Position numbers and translations under genes: made by a program. The notes beneath the pieces are model-generated. The model had not been told where the DNA came from and ran no database searches. It saw only the letters and a list, made by a program, of their open reading frames with translations. A stretch of DNA of 64,000 nt, from contig LR738564.1 of the NCBI GenBank assembly GCA_902685375.1, forward strand, positions 16,022,944 to 16,086,943, written 5' to 3'. Origin of the DNA: Neostethus bicornis. Its lineage: Eukaryota; Chordata; Actinopteri; Atheriniformes; Phallostethidae. This document shows, piece after piece, positions 10,570-21,975 of the stretch; the stretch's first letter is position 1; the number at the start of each line of letters is the position of its first letter.

Positions 10570-11680
10570 TTTTTAAAGGACAAAACATATAAGCGCAACA
10601 GTTTTGCTTTTGCTCCCATTTTCCACGAGAAACTCAACGATCAGAAACTTTTTCTATATACACAAAATGACCACATCTCTCAAATTTTGTTCATAATATC
10701 CTTAATAGTGAGCGCTTCTCCTTCGCCAAGGTAATCCATTCATTCTCAAAGGTGTGCCATATCCAGATGCTGATGAGACATCATGATTATTGTACAGGTG
10801 TATCTGGCCACAATAACAGGCCACTCTGAAAAGTGCAGTTTAGTCACACAGCACAATTCTACACACACCACATGTACCCACACCAGCCCAGGACCATCCA
10901 GCAGGTCCCCTTCCAAGATCGACAGAGACAAGCCAGACACACAGCTGCTGAAACAATCGGTTTGCACAACCAGAAAATTTCTGCACAAACTGTCAGAAAC
11001 CAGCTCAAGGAAGCTCATCTGGATGCTCATCGTCCTTATTGGGGTCTTGACATGACTCCAGGTCATTGTCATAACCAACTTGAGCGGGCAAATGCTCACA
11101 TGCGATGGTGCCTGGCACACTGGAAATGGCAGGCAGTGGGTAGCACTGTGTGAGCGAGTGGTTTTCTGTTGTCACTGTTGTGGATCAAGTTGCCCATGGT
11201 GGCAGCAGGGTTATGGTATGGGCAGGTGTATGTTATGGACAAAGAACACAGATGTATTTTATTGATAGCAATTTGAATTCATAACGATATTGTAACAAAA
11301 TCATGAGGCCCATTGTTGTGCCAAACATCCAAAAACATCACCTCATGTTGCAGCATGATAATGCACAACCCCATGTGACAAGGATATGTACACAATTCTT
11401 GACAGCTGAAAAAATCCCAGTTCTTGGATGGACGGCATACTCAACCAGACATGTCACCCATTGAGCATGTTTGGGATACTCTGGATCAGTGTATACAACA
11501 GCATGTTCCAGGTCTTACCAACGTCCAGCAACTTTGCACATACATTGAGGAGGAATGAACCAACATTTTATAGGCCTCAGTCCTCGATGAGGCCAATGGT
11601 GGTCCCCAGAACTCCCACTACACCTCGAGAAAAACAAAGCTTTATGTTTCAGAGTGGCCTTCTTTTGTGGCCAGAAACAA
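10570..11680 (+). pseudogene. Tc1-like transposon with decayed transposase
   Basis: Fragments of a Tc1 transposase appear in order across several frames: the helix-turn-helix part around 10950-11060, GGVMVWAGVCYG-like text near 11190-11240, HDNAQPHVTRICTQFL near 11360-11405, and MSPIEHVWDTLDQ near 11450-11490. Inverted repeats are visible: 10801-10838 pairs with 11639-11678, both containing TGGCCACAA and GGCCACTCTGAAA or their complements. Multiple stops and shifts make it inactive. Confidence 0.85.
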
Positions 11681-11834
11681 GAATAACATTCATCTTCAAA
11701 ACCATCCCAACCTTCTCTGCTACATTTTTTGATAATTTTGTTGTTTTTTTCTGTTTGGTTGGAAGTAAAAAAATTAACAATTACAAAACAATCAATCACA
11801 ATAAATCAATCATAAAATAACATGAAATCATCAA
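11681..11834. other. AT-rich spacer
   Basis: Short AT-rich spacer between the Tc1 relic and the L2-like LINE 3' end. Confidence 0.4.
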
Positions 11835-12190
11835 GGCAAAGCAAGTTTATTTGTGTAGCAAAATTCATTCAAAATGTAATTCAATGTGCTTCACAAGACA
11901 GAAAAAATCATTAAAATAACAAAGCATAGAATTAAAATGTTAAAAAAGTTAAAAAAAATATATAAAAGAGTGATTAATCTTCAATCAAATGCACAGTTAA
12001 ACAACTGTGTCCAGCCTAGATTTAAACATCGTCACAGTAGAGGCCTGTCTCACAGCCTCAGGAAGTTTGTTCCAGACTTTTGCAGCATAAAATCGAAATG
12101 CAGCTTCTCCATGTTTAGTCCTGACTCTAGGCTCCAGCAGGAGGCCATTACGAGAGCCACATTCCAGCCACAACAGACTTAATGAAGCCA
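11835..12190 (-). mobile_element. L2-like LINE, C-terminus and 3' UTR
   Basis: The minus strand encodes KHGEAAFRFYAAKVWNKLPE and ASTVTMFKSRL, the standard end of a fish L2-like RT. It is followed by a 3' UTR whose complement contains AAGGCAAAGCAAGTTTATTT. A longer copy is at 22252-22715 (-) and a shorter one at 60008-60180 (-). Confidence 0.75.
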
Positions 12191-12329
12191 CTTTTTGTTT
12201 GTGGCTGAATCTACAGTTGAAACTGTATCTTGATTTTTTTTTCTTTCAAATTGCAGTGTAATGTTATGTATCAATCTTTTATTTTTGTCCTTGTTCTTGT
12301 GTGTGTGGTTTTTATGTTTTGCTTTTTCT

Positions 12330-12580
12330 CTACATACACAACGCTTTCCCACCTGCGTTGATACTCAAAGCGTTTTAGAGTGTAGCTCAAGTTAAACCAT
12401 TCATACACTCATTCATAACTCATGGTGGAAGCTACCATGCAAGATGCAAAACCACTATCAGGAGAAATTGGGGGCTCAGGTTCTTGGTCGAGAACACCAC
12501 AGCATAAACTCCGGGCGGGGGATCGAACCAGCAACCCTCCGATTACAGGACAGTCGCCCAACTCACTGAGCCATCCTTTA
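12330..12580 (-). repeat. tRNA-derived SINE
   Basis: On the minus strand the head reads TGGCTCAGTGAGTTGGGCGA (A-box region) followed by GCTGGTTCGATCCCC (B box), and the tail runs down to about 12330. The pol III promoter boxes are clear, but the body is not a folded tRNA, so it is a SINE rather than a tRNA gene. Confidence 0.7.
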
Positions 12581-12659
12581 CCCAAAAACTGTTTGTGATG
12601 ATGTTAAACAATTTCATATTTCACAGATGAGTACAACATCTAAACGTGCAATAATGTCT

Positions 12660-12960
12660 TCACCAGCCCAGGACCAGGCTGACCACAATGAGGGACAGAG
12701 CCTTCCATCCCCAACCCCGTGACTTTGGAATGAGCTCCCAGACCTCCATAAGGCCCCACAAAGTGTAGAAACTTTAAACAAAGACCTAAAGACATTCCTT
12801 TTTAATATAACTTTATGATTCTGATTGTATGTCTTTCTGTTCTACTCAGTGTAGGCCTTGTTTATTTTATTTGTTTTTATTACCTTTAGTTTTACCAGTT
12901 TTTAATGTATCAGTTATGTTTTTGGTTTTTTTTGTAATGTAAACCGTATAAAAAATGAAT
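12660..12960 (+). mobile_element. LINE RT C-terminal end and 3' UTR
   Basis: A broken frame ends with a phrase like ETLNKDLKTFLFN, the usual C-terminal end of fish CR1/L2-type reverse transcriptases, followed by an AT-rich 3' UTR. It lies inside the duplicated block and is repeated at 60640-60950. Confidence 0.6.
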
Positions 12961-13245
12961 TACTGTTATTATTATAAAATAAAAGCTAATGGCAGTTAAA
13001 TAGCTAATAGACTTCAGTTGGATTTTCAGAATAAAACCAAGAGCTTTCGCATTTTAAAATATGAACTTTTCTCATTGTGGGACAAAAAAAAAAAACATTT
13101 TCTTGAAGAACTAAAATGTGCTTAAAAACATTTCAGGGACAATATATTAAAAAAAAAAAAAAAAAAGAAGCTGAAAATTGCCAAGAAAATGTTAAAAATA
13201 GCAAATTCCCGTCCAGAGCTGATTAATCTGAAATTACTTTATTAA

Positions 13246-13808
13246 TCCTAGAAGGGAAATGGATGTCACCATTGATCACCATTTTAAAGAATCCAATCAA
13301 ATTAAATAATTAATTTAATAAATAATTCATTTACGCCTATATCTTTACATTTTATTTTGAAAAACAAAGAGGAGCGGAGGCCCAGGAGGCTAACGGTCCC
13401 AAAAGACCTGTCGAATTTATAAATTCTCATAGGTCACTCTGCTAATTATCCAATCAGAGGAGAGTTTATGGAGAGGTTTTAAAAGCTCGAGCGAACCGTT
13501 GTAATTTAGTCAGTCAGTTATTTTCGTTAAAGGTCAGATCGCAGTTCCGACCCGGGCTAAAAAAAATAGACCGTTTTTATATTTTATTCTTTCTTTTGTT
13601 TTTAACTCGGTTCGGTTTCACGATTAAGAAAGACTTTAACTTTTTTTCAATTATTTTTGTATTATTTTAAGTAGATTTTTTTTTTTTTTTTTTTTTTAAA
13701 CTCGGGATTTAGTTCAACGCCCTTTTTTAAAAAATTTCATCTGGAAAAATCGAAGCTAGTGCGGGATAGCTTTAGCCCTGAGGTCAGCGGCAACAGATTT
13801 CACCTGCA
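13246..13808 (+). promoter_or_regulatory. Candidate promoter and noncoding first exon of the Myb gene
   Basis: A CCAAT box (13450-13454) precedes a repeat-free stretch. A CAG|GTAACA junction near 13809 could be the donor of a 5' untranslated exon, and the first coding exon has an acceptor at 14896. A CCGTTG at 13496-13501 is the complement of a Myb recognition core (CAACGG), which would allow autoregulation. The start site itself cannot be placed from sequence. Confidence 0.35.
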
Positions 13809-14143
13809 GGTAACACGGACTCAAAAACTTACACACGCGCACACAGGTAAAATATTGCATACCGTAACACTGAGAAATATTGATCTAATTATTTTTTTTG
13901 GGCACCTTTTCAAGCAGATTTTTAATGAAGCGAGAAGTGTTTGTTTGACTTTAAGCTGTTGGAAAAAAATGGTAATAAGTAAAAATGAATAATTAGAAAA
14001 TATGTGGGAAGAAACAGTGCGTTTAGAACAAAAATAAAATGTATTTTTTAAAAACATCAGGAATGCATTTTTTCAATGTTATAAATTTTAAACGTTTCTT
14101 TTTTTATAAAAAAATAGCAACGGTTCGAGCTGTCAATCACAGA

Positions 14144-14157
14144 ATTACCATGGAAAC
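14144..14157. promoter_or_regulatory. RFX X-box-like site
   Basis: ATTACCATGGAAAC is close to the imperfect palindrome recognised by RFX factors (GTTGCC-AT-GGYAAC type). It lies 770 bases upstream of the Myb start codon. Confidence 0.4.
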
Positions 14158-14211
14158 AAAGTTTAGAAAAAAAATAAGAAAATACCAACGAATCAATTTG
14201 TCAATCGCAGG

Positions 14212-14225
14212 GTTGCCATGGTGAC
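14212..14225. promoter_or_regulatory. RFX X-box
   Basis: GTTGCCATGGTGAC differs from the ideal RFX palindrome by very little. It is the second such site in 80 bases, and the two share flanking text (CTGTCAATCACAG versus TTGTCAATCGCAG), so the pair may be a local duplication. Confidence 0.5.
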
Positions 14226-14248
14226 CTGTTCAAACACTTGAACGCCAC

Positions 14249-14260
14249 CGCGCCTGCGCA
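14249..14260. promoter_or_regulatory. NRF1-like site
   Basis: CGCGCCTGCGCA is one base off the NRF1 consensus and sits in the only CpG-rich patch between 13800 and 14900, next to the X-boxes. It suggests a promoter or enhancer close to the Myb coding start. Confidence 0.4.
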
Positions 14261-14927
14261 GTAGCAACAACGCTGCAATTCCTAGGGTTCCAGGAATGAG
14301 TCAGTTTAAAGACCAATTATGATATTATTATACCATTTAAAAAAAATCTTTATGTAACACCTTTTAAAACTAGACAAACAATAAATTCCAAAATAATGCA
14401 AATTGGTCAAAATAAGGACTACATTTTTAGATGTTCATTACCAGTAACTTTGTACTGAGGAGTGTAAATCTTCAAGTTGGGAACATTTTATTCCTCCCGT
14501 CGAACTGAGCTAACCTCAGCACTTCTGCGCAACCGCAGAACCCCACTCGTTACCTTCAGAAACATTAAACGAGCAAATTAAAAATGGAGTTTTGGGTGTA
14601 TTATATTACAGTAGTAGCATCATCTGATGAATTAATGTTCCAGTTTAGGTATGAAACCTATGATAATATTAAACTGGTATAAAAACATTTATCTGTAGAG
14701 TTAGGCTACCCACGCTACCATCGGGATCGGTAAGAACAACATGGTAAAGACCAGATTAATAAAGTATTGATAAAACTTCTTACTTAATGTGGTTTAAGTT
14801 AAATAAAGTTTAAACAAAGTTCCCCTCATCAGTTACTGAGCACAGGCTCTCATTAAAAGTTACATTCACCTCTCTGTGTCCCCCCTCCGCCCACAGAAGC
14901 TGTTCTGTTGTATGGTGTTTAGCAGAG

Positions 14928-17612
14928 ATGGAGGGAAGCAGTGGAACAAGGTGAGACTTTCCTGCTATCCCACCTATTCCACGGTTAGCTGATCTAACTT
15001 ACCTCTTTTCAGTGGCATCTCTGGTGGGTCAAGTCGATATGCCAAAAGCGATACGCCGAAGCACCCATGGACCAAAGAAGAGGTACTGAGTTTCATGTTG
15101 GACTGTTTTTTCTTTTCCATGGGAATTATGTTCTTGACTTTCTCTTCAGGATGAGAAGCTGGATCTCCTGGTGAAGGATTATGGAATGGATGAATGGACT
15201 CTGGTTTCCAACCACTTCAGAGTGAGATCTTTCGATTCAGTGTACTACAACCATCTGTGTTCCTCTCCTGGGAGTACCCACACTAAGGAGTTGCTTGATA
15301 TGTCCACAACATCCTTGTCCTATGGCCCTCATCTCATCTCGGGTTCTTCTCACCTGTTCCCTCCCAGTTACGTTTCATTTCCATCAGGATGATGCTCGTC
15401 TCATGCAGTGTTGTTTTCGTCAACGATGACGAAAACGAAATGATTTCGTTGACAAGGCTATGATGACGTAGCGATAACAAAATAAATGCGACATTTTGGT
15501 GACGAAAATGTGACGAGACGTTTGCAAGTTTCTATTGACGAGACGAAAATGTAACAAAATATGCGTCAGACTTTCACATTTCTGTCTGTGAAAAGAAAAA
15601 ACAACACAGCGGCTGCATCTGTCTCTCACGGCAGCACGCCCCCCACAATGCTGCACGTTCACACCGTCTACACAACACACCTGCAGCCAGGAAGAAGTAA
15701 AAAACCATGGTGAAAACAGCAGCAAAGGAGCTTGGTGGTCATAAACTTAAAGTTTTCCACATATTTTGCGCAAAAAGCATGCTAACTTTAAGCTAATGCT
15801 AGCTTGTCGGCGCTGCTAACTTCTTTAGTTAGCTTGGTTGCGCTAACCACCAATTTAAAGACACAACGCAGTGTTTACTTTGTTTACAGGGTTATTAAGA
15901 GGTGTCATTTTTAAGAATGAATAAGTTGCAACGTTCCTCACTCACTGAAAAAATGATATCTATTTTACGTTGTTTTACTATGTTTGCTGTTTTTGCGCTA
16001 GTTAAAGCTCGGCAGTTTTTTTTGTTTTTTTTTTTTAAACAAATAACCTGCATCATTCTCAGTAATAAAGACACAATTGTTAAAGTTTTTTTTTTTAACA
16101 CTAAAACTAGCCAAATACTCTTCTGGGTTTTCATTGATGAAAACGTGGCTAAAACTTAAATTAATATTCGTCCAAAGACGAAGACTAAAACGAAAACTTA
16201 GATGGCTGCCAAAAACTACAATGATCTCAAGATTTCTTTAAACATAGAGCAGTAGAGTAAGATTAGCTAATATTTAAGTAACAGTCTTGGGTATGTCGCA
16301 TGTCATTCTTGGGAGATCTTTCCTTTTTGGATCGCCATCAATTTTCTTGTTTATTTCCACTGCCCTTTCTTTCCTTGCCAAAATGGAGAGTCCAAGGGCT
16401 GGAATGATCTGGGTTTGATTAATTAGTTCAAAAATTAAGTTGAAACTAATTTTTGTGTATTTTTTGTGTTTGAAAAAAAAGCTGTTTGAGAAAACTGTGT
16501 CACAATATTGGTCTGTAAAAGTGAATTGAACCCAAACTTTTCTCTGCCAGGGTCAAAGAACACAAATGCAGTGTCAACAACGCTGGCAGAAGATCAAAAG
16601 CCCGGAGTTAGTTAAAGGTCCCTGGTCCCAGGAGGAGGACCAACAGGTATTGACCCATCAGGAGTCTTACCTTCTTTTCAACTTTAACCCGATCTGTTTC
16701 CCGCACAGCTCATTGAGCTGGTCCAGAAGTTTGGTGCGAAGCGCTGGGCACAAATCGCCAAACACCTGCTTACCCGCAATGGGAAGCAGTGCCGTGCACG
16801 CTGGCGCAACCACTTGAACCCGACGGTAAAGAAGACAAGCTGGGCAATAGAGGAGGACCACATTGTATGCCAGGCCAAAAAACAGATGGGAAACAGCTGG
16901 GCGGCCATCTCCAAGCTGCTTCCTGGCAGGTGGGTTGGCCACACAGTCTCCTACCCCTTGGTCACTACTGCACTGGAGTATGAAGCTGCTGTGTGAATTT
17001 CTAGGACGGACAACTGCATTAAAAACCGCTGGCACAATGTGCTGAAGAGAAAGGTGGATGAGGAGGGGAACCTCAACTGTCAGAATCTCATTACTCCAAA
17101 AAGCTCCCCCCGCACACCCAAAACCCCACCATGCAGCTCCTTTGTCAAAACACAGGTACTGATCCACCTCACACCACCCTACACAGCCTGTTGTTCGATG
17201 TTTTGTGACACTAATCTGTCTTTCCGCAGCCCGAGGATGTGATTCCCAAACCAAATAATTTCAATTTAGATTTTTATGAGCCACTTGGGCCAAGACTGCA
17301 AAGCCGCCTTGTCCACCGCTGCTCTGGCTGCGTATCCACCTCCTCAGGTTTTGGCTTCTCTAAGAGCATGTGCAAGCTGGCCATGGATCCAATGGAAATG
17401 GTAACAGCAGTTACTCTCTGAAGTTTTTGTGTTATGAAGAGTGTGTGAGAAGTTTTTTATCTGAAAATTCTAGCCAGACCCAGACATATGGGACTCCAAC
17501 TCTGGAGAAACGATTTCTCAGACGAGATGTTTTGATGAACCAGACCTGTCTGAGGGCAGCCTGGACAAGAGCAAAGTGAGTTACATACACCAGCTCACAC
17601 ACACATATACAC

Positions 17613-17644
<32 letters not shown>

Positions 17645-19275
17645 CAGTTTAGAGACACACACTGCCCCCCCACTACCCACACACCTGTTCTTATGTAATG
17701 GATCTATTTGAACTCCTGGAACATCACTGCTCTCTTCCACTTCCAAAAGCTATTTGGTTTTAAAGAAACTTTTTTATTTCATAAACTACAGACTCTGTAG
17801 ATCTGTGGTCTGTGGGTCTCAAGCTTGCTCAGCTTGAGCTTAATGCAAGTCTATATAAATTGAGTCCATGGACTCTGGAAAGGTACAACTCACAGGTCTC
17901 AGCAAGGTATCTGTGACAGAGGCGGCTCAATAAGGAGACCACTGGGGAGCAGGTGAGGTGATGCAACTGCCTCTGTTTGAAGGTTGCAGGCATGAAAGAC
18001 CAGCTGACAAGTAGCAATGATGGCGGCTCCATCTCTGACCCAATCTGGAACGGAAACAGCATCTTGGGAGAAACGCCTACATTCCCTTCCAAGGTGAGGA
18101 AAAACAGCTGATTGTAGAGATGGACTTGTGTCGCTCAGCTCATGCGCTCTGTGTTCGTGACAGTTTTTTACGGAGGATGTGCGTCCAATTCTTACCTCCA
18201 CGCCTATCTGCTCTCCGAAACACTCCCCCGGGGACTGGCAGGAGGATCCTTGTATCAACTACAATATGACCAATCGGTGCGTAACCTCTCATTGACTCTT
18301 AAAACGTGGCCTTCATGGGACTCTGACACTGTGCTGCTGTGCTCAGGACTCCACCAGACTTCCAGGCCAAGGTCAGAATGCTGCTCCGGAAAAACGCTTT
18401 GACCCCCTCACCACTGAAGATCTGCAAAGATGAGAGCCAGGTGAGAAGCATGATTTAGTGTAGCTTCCACCAGCACGTGGGACATGTTATCTGACATCTG
18501 CTTACATCTACATTTAGGTTACAAGCTTCTGGGGGGAGTCAGACAGTCATCCATCCAGCAGTGGTTCAGAGGTCAGAAGTTACAGTAATCTGACAGAAAA
18601 AACACTGCTACACACACTGAGATACACACAACTACACACGTGCATGGCGATCAGACAAACTCACTCTGAATTGTTTCCTTTAACCTGCAGATTCAGGGAG
18701 AAAGTCTGATGAACACCGTTCGTCAAGTCCAGAGCCAGTACGGTCCGGACCAGGATGTCTGCAGCTCTGAGGCCATTGAGCATTTAACCTTGTACCAGGG
18801 CCTCGAGGACATTGGCTTGTACTCGTTAGATGATCATTTGGATGTGTGGTGGCACCGCCCGGTCTATGGACACGAAAACTCACCTGAGCTCCACAGCTAT
18901 CACACCAGTCCGTTTGAGGTACAAATAAGATCACAAACCCAGTCAGACAAGGAAAGACTTGGGGTTGAGGCAGGTAGGGGATGGGACCCAGATGCAGTCC
19001 TGCGTCCCATACAAAGAACTGTCTGGGGACTGACGTAGGGGCAACAAAGATGGACAAGACAACAGATGACCTGACAAAGGTGTGAAGAGCATCAGGGGTT
19101 TTACAGCAGGGGAAATCAAAACACAAGTACAAATGTTAGGAAGAGGCAACTTGGTTTGAGGAATCAGGGTAGCTGATGAGCTCCGTCAGTCCCTTCACAT
19201 AGACGGAGCAGTTGTGTGTGTTTGCAGATTGGCGGGGACCTGATCGAGGAGATTTTTGAACAGACAGATGACTAA
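14928..19275 (+). CDS. Three-repeat Myb transcription factor, divergent (A-Myb-like by position)
   Basis: Fourteen coding exons join in one frame: 14928-14950, 15013-15082, 15150-15221, 16551-16646, 16709-16929, 17005-17155, 17230-17400, 17474-17575, 17983-18093, 18164-18276, 18347-18440, 18518-18571, 18691-18918, 19228-19275. Total 1554 nt, 517 aa. R1 starts at WTKEEDEKLDLLVKDYG, R2 at KGPWSQEEDQQLIEL with helix GKQCRARWRNHLNP, and R3 has SWAIEEDHIVCQAKK with helix DNCIKNRWHNVLKRKV. The spaced tryptophans of three DNA-binding repeats are kept. The R3 recognition helix departs from the vertebrate NHWNS pattern. The C-terminal half is acidic and shorter than in known MYB, MYBL1 and MYBL2 (600-760 aa). 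It should bind YAAC[G/T]G sites in the nucleus. The exon 9 acceptor at 17983 was chosen because the next AG (17989) breaks the frame. The neighbouring adhfe1 remnant favours MYBL1, but the sequence alone does not settle the subfamily. Confidence 0.88.
15406..16223. mobile_element. Non-autonomous hAT relic in Myb intron 3
   Basis: The left end begins CAGTGTTGTTTTCGTCAACG and the right end is a decayed complement ending CTACAATG. Flanking 8-mers GTCTCATG (15398-15405) and ATCTCAAG (16224-16231) match at 6 of 8 positions. Internal sequence is rich in GACGAAAA motifs seen in such fish elements. There is no transposase. Confidence 0.6.
17599..17645. repeat. CA microsatellite in Myb intron 8
   Basis: Interrupted (CA)n tract between exons 8 and 9 of the Myb gene. 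Confidence 0.85.
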
Positions 19276-20100
19276 GTAAGGCTGACTGAGCAAGGCTGAG
19301 TCTTCGTGAAGCTATAATTTGGATTCTGGTTCAACCCTAAAGCCTGGTGAGTGTGAACACATCAACGCTGAAGTATAGTTTCAGTCTGAGAGGTAGATAC
19401 CTGCCATAATGTCCACCAGGAGCAGCACACATGCAGCAAAAAGTGGCAAGGGGAAAAATGCAAAGATGTAGTGAGCTGGACTCTTTTATTCACCTCCACT
19501 CACTCAAGTACTGACAGTTTTTTTGTTGGTGAGTCTAGCCGGTTGATGTAGTTTCCTCTCCTCCTGGAAAGGGTGGTGGGTTTACAGGTAGAGGTGGGTT
19601 TTGGTGGTGGGTTGATGTGTCACAGAATTTTTCAAATTTTACAGATATGTTCAGATGTGCTCAGGTATTCTGTCTGATGTCTTCCAGGTAAAACCTCCTT
19701 GTGATTCGATGTCATGTTTTCTGATGGATGGACCTCAGATGACGATGACTTGGCGTCTATCCATGCGGAGTGGTTGGTTTCTGCAGCGTCATCGGTTTTA
19801 CTGATTTTTATTTATTTGGCAGAACCAAAAAGGTTTTTTAATGATAAATATTTTATTAGCAATTTTTAGACTTTTTTTTTTTAGCTTTTTAAGAGCCTCA
19901 TTTTCATTTATTTCTTGATCAATGCTGTTGATGGACTTTGACTATCCCTCTTTGGACCATTTCAATGTTTTTAGCACTTTGCAAATGGAATGCAGTTGAG
20001 TGTAATTATTTCAAAGATTTTTACGTTTGAGGCAGTTTTAATTAAGGGTACATGCTAAATAAACTATTAATAAAAGTATAAAAGTGTTTGTTGTGTTTCA
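19276..20100 (+). other. Myb gene 3' untranslated region
   Basis: Follows the TAA at 19273-19275. Two polyadenylation signals overlap closely (AATAAA at 20058-20063 and 20069-20074). The first 177 bases are the part copied to 9372-9755. No other gene is seen. Confidence 0.55.
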
Positions 20101-20214
20101 TGACAGTTAAACACCATTAGAACTCAAGCAAGAAACTTGAGTTCCATGCATAAGGCATTGGAACTTCAAGATGGTTCCGAAGCAACTCTCTACTCCTCTT
20201 TCCCCCACACCTCT

Positions 20215-20450
20215 AGAGCACAGAGGTGGTATGAGTTGGGGTTGGAATCCTAAAGAGAGCTGGTCAGCTCTTTAATGAACTCTGAAATGTATGTGGAGTT
20301 TCTGACTGATCACTTTCTGCCATGGTCCAAAAAGAAGAACCAATGCTTTCCTTATCTCTGGCCGCCACAGACAGAGAAGTGGAGAAATTTTGACACGCTG
20401 GACAGGGACACAGATCCATCAAGAATCTGGAAAATGAGATTGGAGCCAAA
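20215..20450 (+). pseudogene. Possible Tc1/mariner transposase fragment
   Basis: A short frame carries MNSEMYVEFLTDHFLPW followed by SKKK, resembling the region just before the final catalytic residues in some Tc1/mariner transposases. Nothing else of the element is recognisable. This rests on one motif. Confidence 0.35.
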
Positions 20451-20928
20451 CAATATTACTTTTTAAAAAATAAAATAAACATAAGGTTGTAAAACGTTTT
20501 GATGAAACATTCAATTGATAGTAAGAGATGGACAGAAAAATCCAAAGCTCATTTCCTGGTTTTCTTTTAATAAAGATTTTAATTGATTTTAAAGTGAAAC
20601 AAACGTCAATCTAACATATTGACAAATTATCAGAAAGATTTTCATCTTCATTTTTATTCATGATGAATGATCAGAAGCTTTTATTTTGTAATACATTATC
20701 ACAACTGCAGTAAAATCCACTTTCAGCTGCTTCAGCATGTAAATGAGGTATTGATTTAGTTTTAATTAATTATTAAGTTATATGTGTGAAAAATTAAAAA
20801 AGTTTACATTTGAACATTTTATGAAGTTTTAAATGAGGTCTGGAGTTGTAGTTTAACACATGTCAAGTAGCAGATGGTGCTGTGGTTGCAACATGTGTGT
20901 AAATCTGCAGCTGGTGAGTTTGCAGACC

Positions 20929-21237
20929 TTAGTAGAGCTTCATGGAGGCTTCGAAGAGCTGGCTCAGGTCGTCCTCCGTGTGTTCCGAGGAGACGGTTTG
21001 GTTACACGTTCCTGAGGAGAAGAAAAGGTCAACAACACGAGGAACATCCATCACCAGGTCAAACGACTCACCTGAGGGACGGTTCCCTTCACTAAAGCTG
21101 GGATGTCGTCTTGTGAGTAGCCTACGGCAACCAGTTCATCCTCCACCTGCAGCTCAAACAGGAAGTTGCGAAGTGTGTCTGCCACAACGGCGCCGGCATC
21201 CTGTCACTTGACCCGGATGCGAGTAAAATCGGAGAGT
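20929..21237 (-). pseudogene. adhfe1: ADHFE1 (hydroxyacid-oxoacid transhydrogenase) 3' end, inactivated
   Basis: Two exons on the minus strand, 21237-21072 and 21011-20929, with a proper intron between them (GTGAGT...CTCAG). They encode phrases typical of the ADHFE1 C-terminus: DAGAVVADTLRNFL, YSQDDIPALVKGTVPQ, ERVTK and, in a shifted frame, LFEASMKLY. The first exon has an in-frame TGA just before QDAG that looks like a CpG decay of CGA. The last exon lacks one base after PSPR. No upstream exon is found, so this is a broken fragment. ADHFE1 is a mitochondrial iron-type alcohol dehydrogenase-like enzyme converting 4-hydroxybutyrate with 2-oxoglutarate. In human it lies near MYBL1. Confidence 0.8.
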
Positions 21238-21710
21238 CTGTGAGGCTTAAAAGAAATGGAGGAAACACAAAGTAGTCACGCTTAGAACAGGTGTATAAGG
21301 AGCTCTCCTCCTTTCACACACCATTTCTGTTAATCAATTAGAAATTCGATCATATTTCTATGTAAAAGCAGGGCTGTCCAACAACAAAGATCACTCCTTG
21401 ACTAGTTTAATTGTAACTGTGTAACAGAATTACTAACATTGCTTGAATAACAGAGCACTTAATTAGTTACCGTTTCTATAGTAACAACATCGTTACCATT
21501 AGTAGGAATATAAAGTGACACGCTACTATGATTTGTATAAAAACATTCTTTATGTTCAAGGGAAGGGGTTCAGAGGCTCGCAAAAGAGTGACACTGATTG
21601 GCTCAGGAGAGGCTTATCAGTGTCACTCACCTGCATCAGTGGGCAGGTGATTTAGCCACACTGTTCTCCCACACTGCAGGCTTACCAACAGTACTGTTTA
21701 AAACAGCCTC
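21238..21710. other. No gene seen
   Basis: Intergenic DNA upstream of the adhfe1 fragment in its own orientation, where further adhfe1 exons would be expected but are absent. I see no clear repeat. Confidence 0.4.
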
Positions 21711-21714
21711 AGAC

Positions 21715-21975
21715 TGGAAACCCAGGCTTCTCTCACGCCGGCTGCATCCTCCAACTCACCCAGAAGGATCCTGAGGTGTTTCCTGTCCAGCTGTGAGACA
21801 AAGTCTCCCCAGTGGGTCCAGGGTATGTCTAGGGGTCTCCTCTCGGTGGGACGTGCCTGAAACACCTCACCAGCGAGGCATTCAGGAGGCATCCAGACTA
21901 GATACCTGAACCACCACATCTGGTTTCTCTCCACTCGGAAGAGTAACGGCTCTACTCTAAGCTCCTCCCGGATAG
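21715..21975 (-). mobile_element. RTE-like LINE tail fragment
   Basis: Minus-strand frame contains ECLAGEVFQARPTERRP and GELEDAAGVREAWVSSLRL, the same tail as at 29530-30045, with several lesions. Confidence 0.75.

Larger units (their letters stand above)
12018..13245. repeat. Local segmental duplication, copy 1 (pair with 60008-61230)
   Basis: About 1.23 kb nearly identical in the same orientation to 60008-61230, with only scattered substitutions and small indels. The identity crosses several unrelated repeats (L2-like LINE end, SINE, a second LINE tail), so the whole composite was copied as one DNA block. Confidence 0.9.

Noticed and set aside
13759..13992. Small open frame over the candidate first Myb exon
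   Set aside because: It runs across a likely splice donor near 13809 and has no relation to the Myb protein.
17989..18093. Alternative start of Myb exon 9 at the stronger-looking TTGCAG acceptor
   Set aside because: Starting after 17989 puts a stop two codons into the exon in the required phase; the acceptor ending at 17982 keeps the frame through to the last exon.
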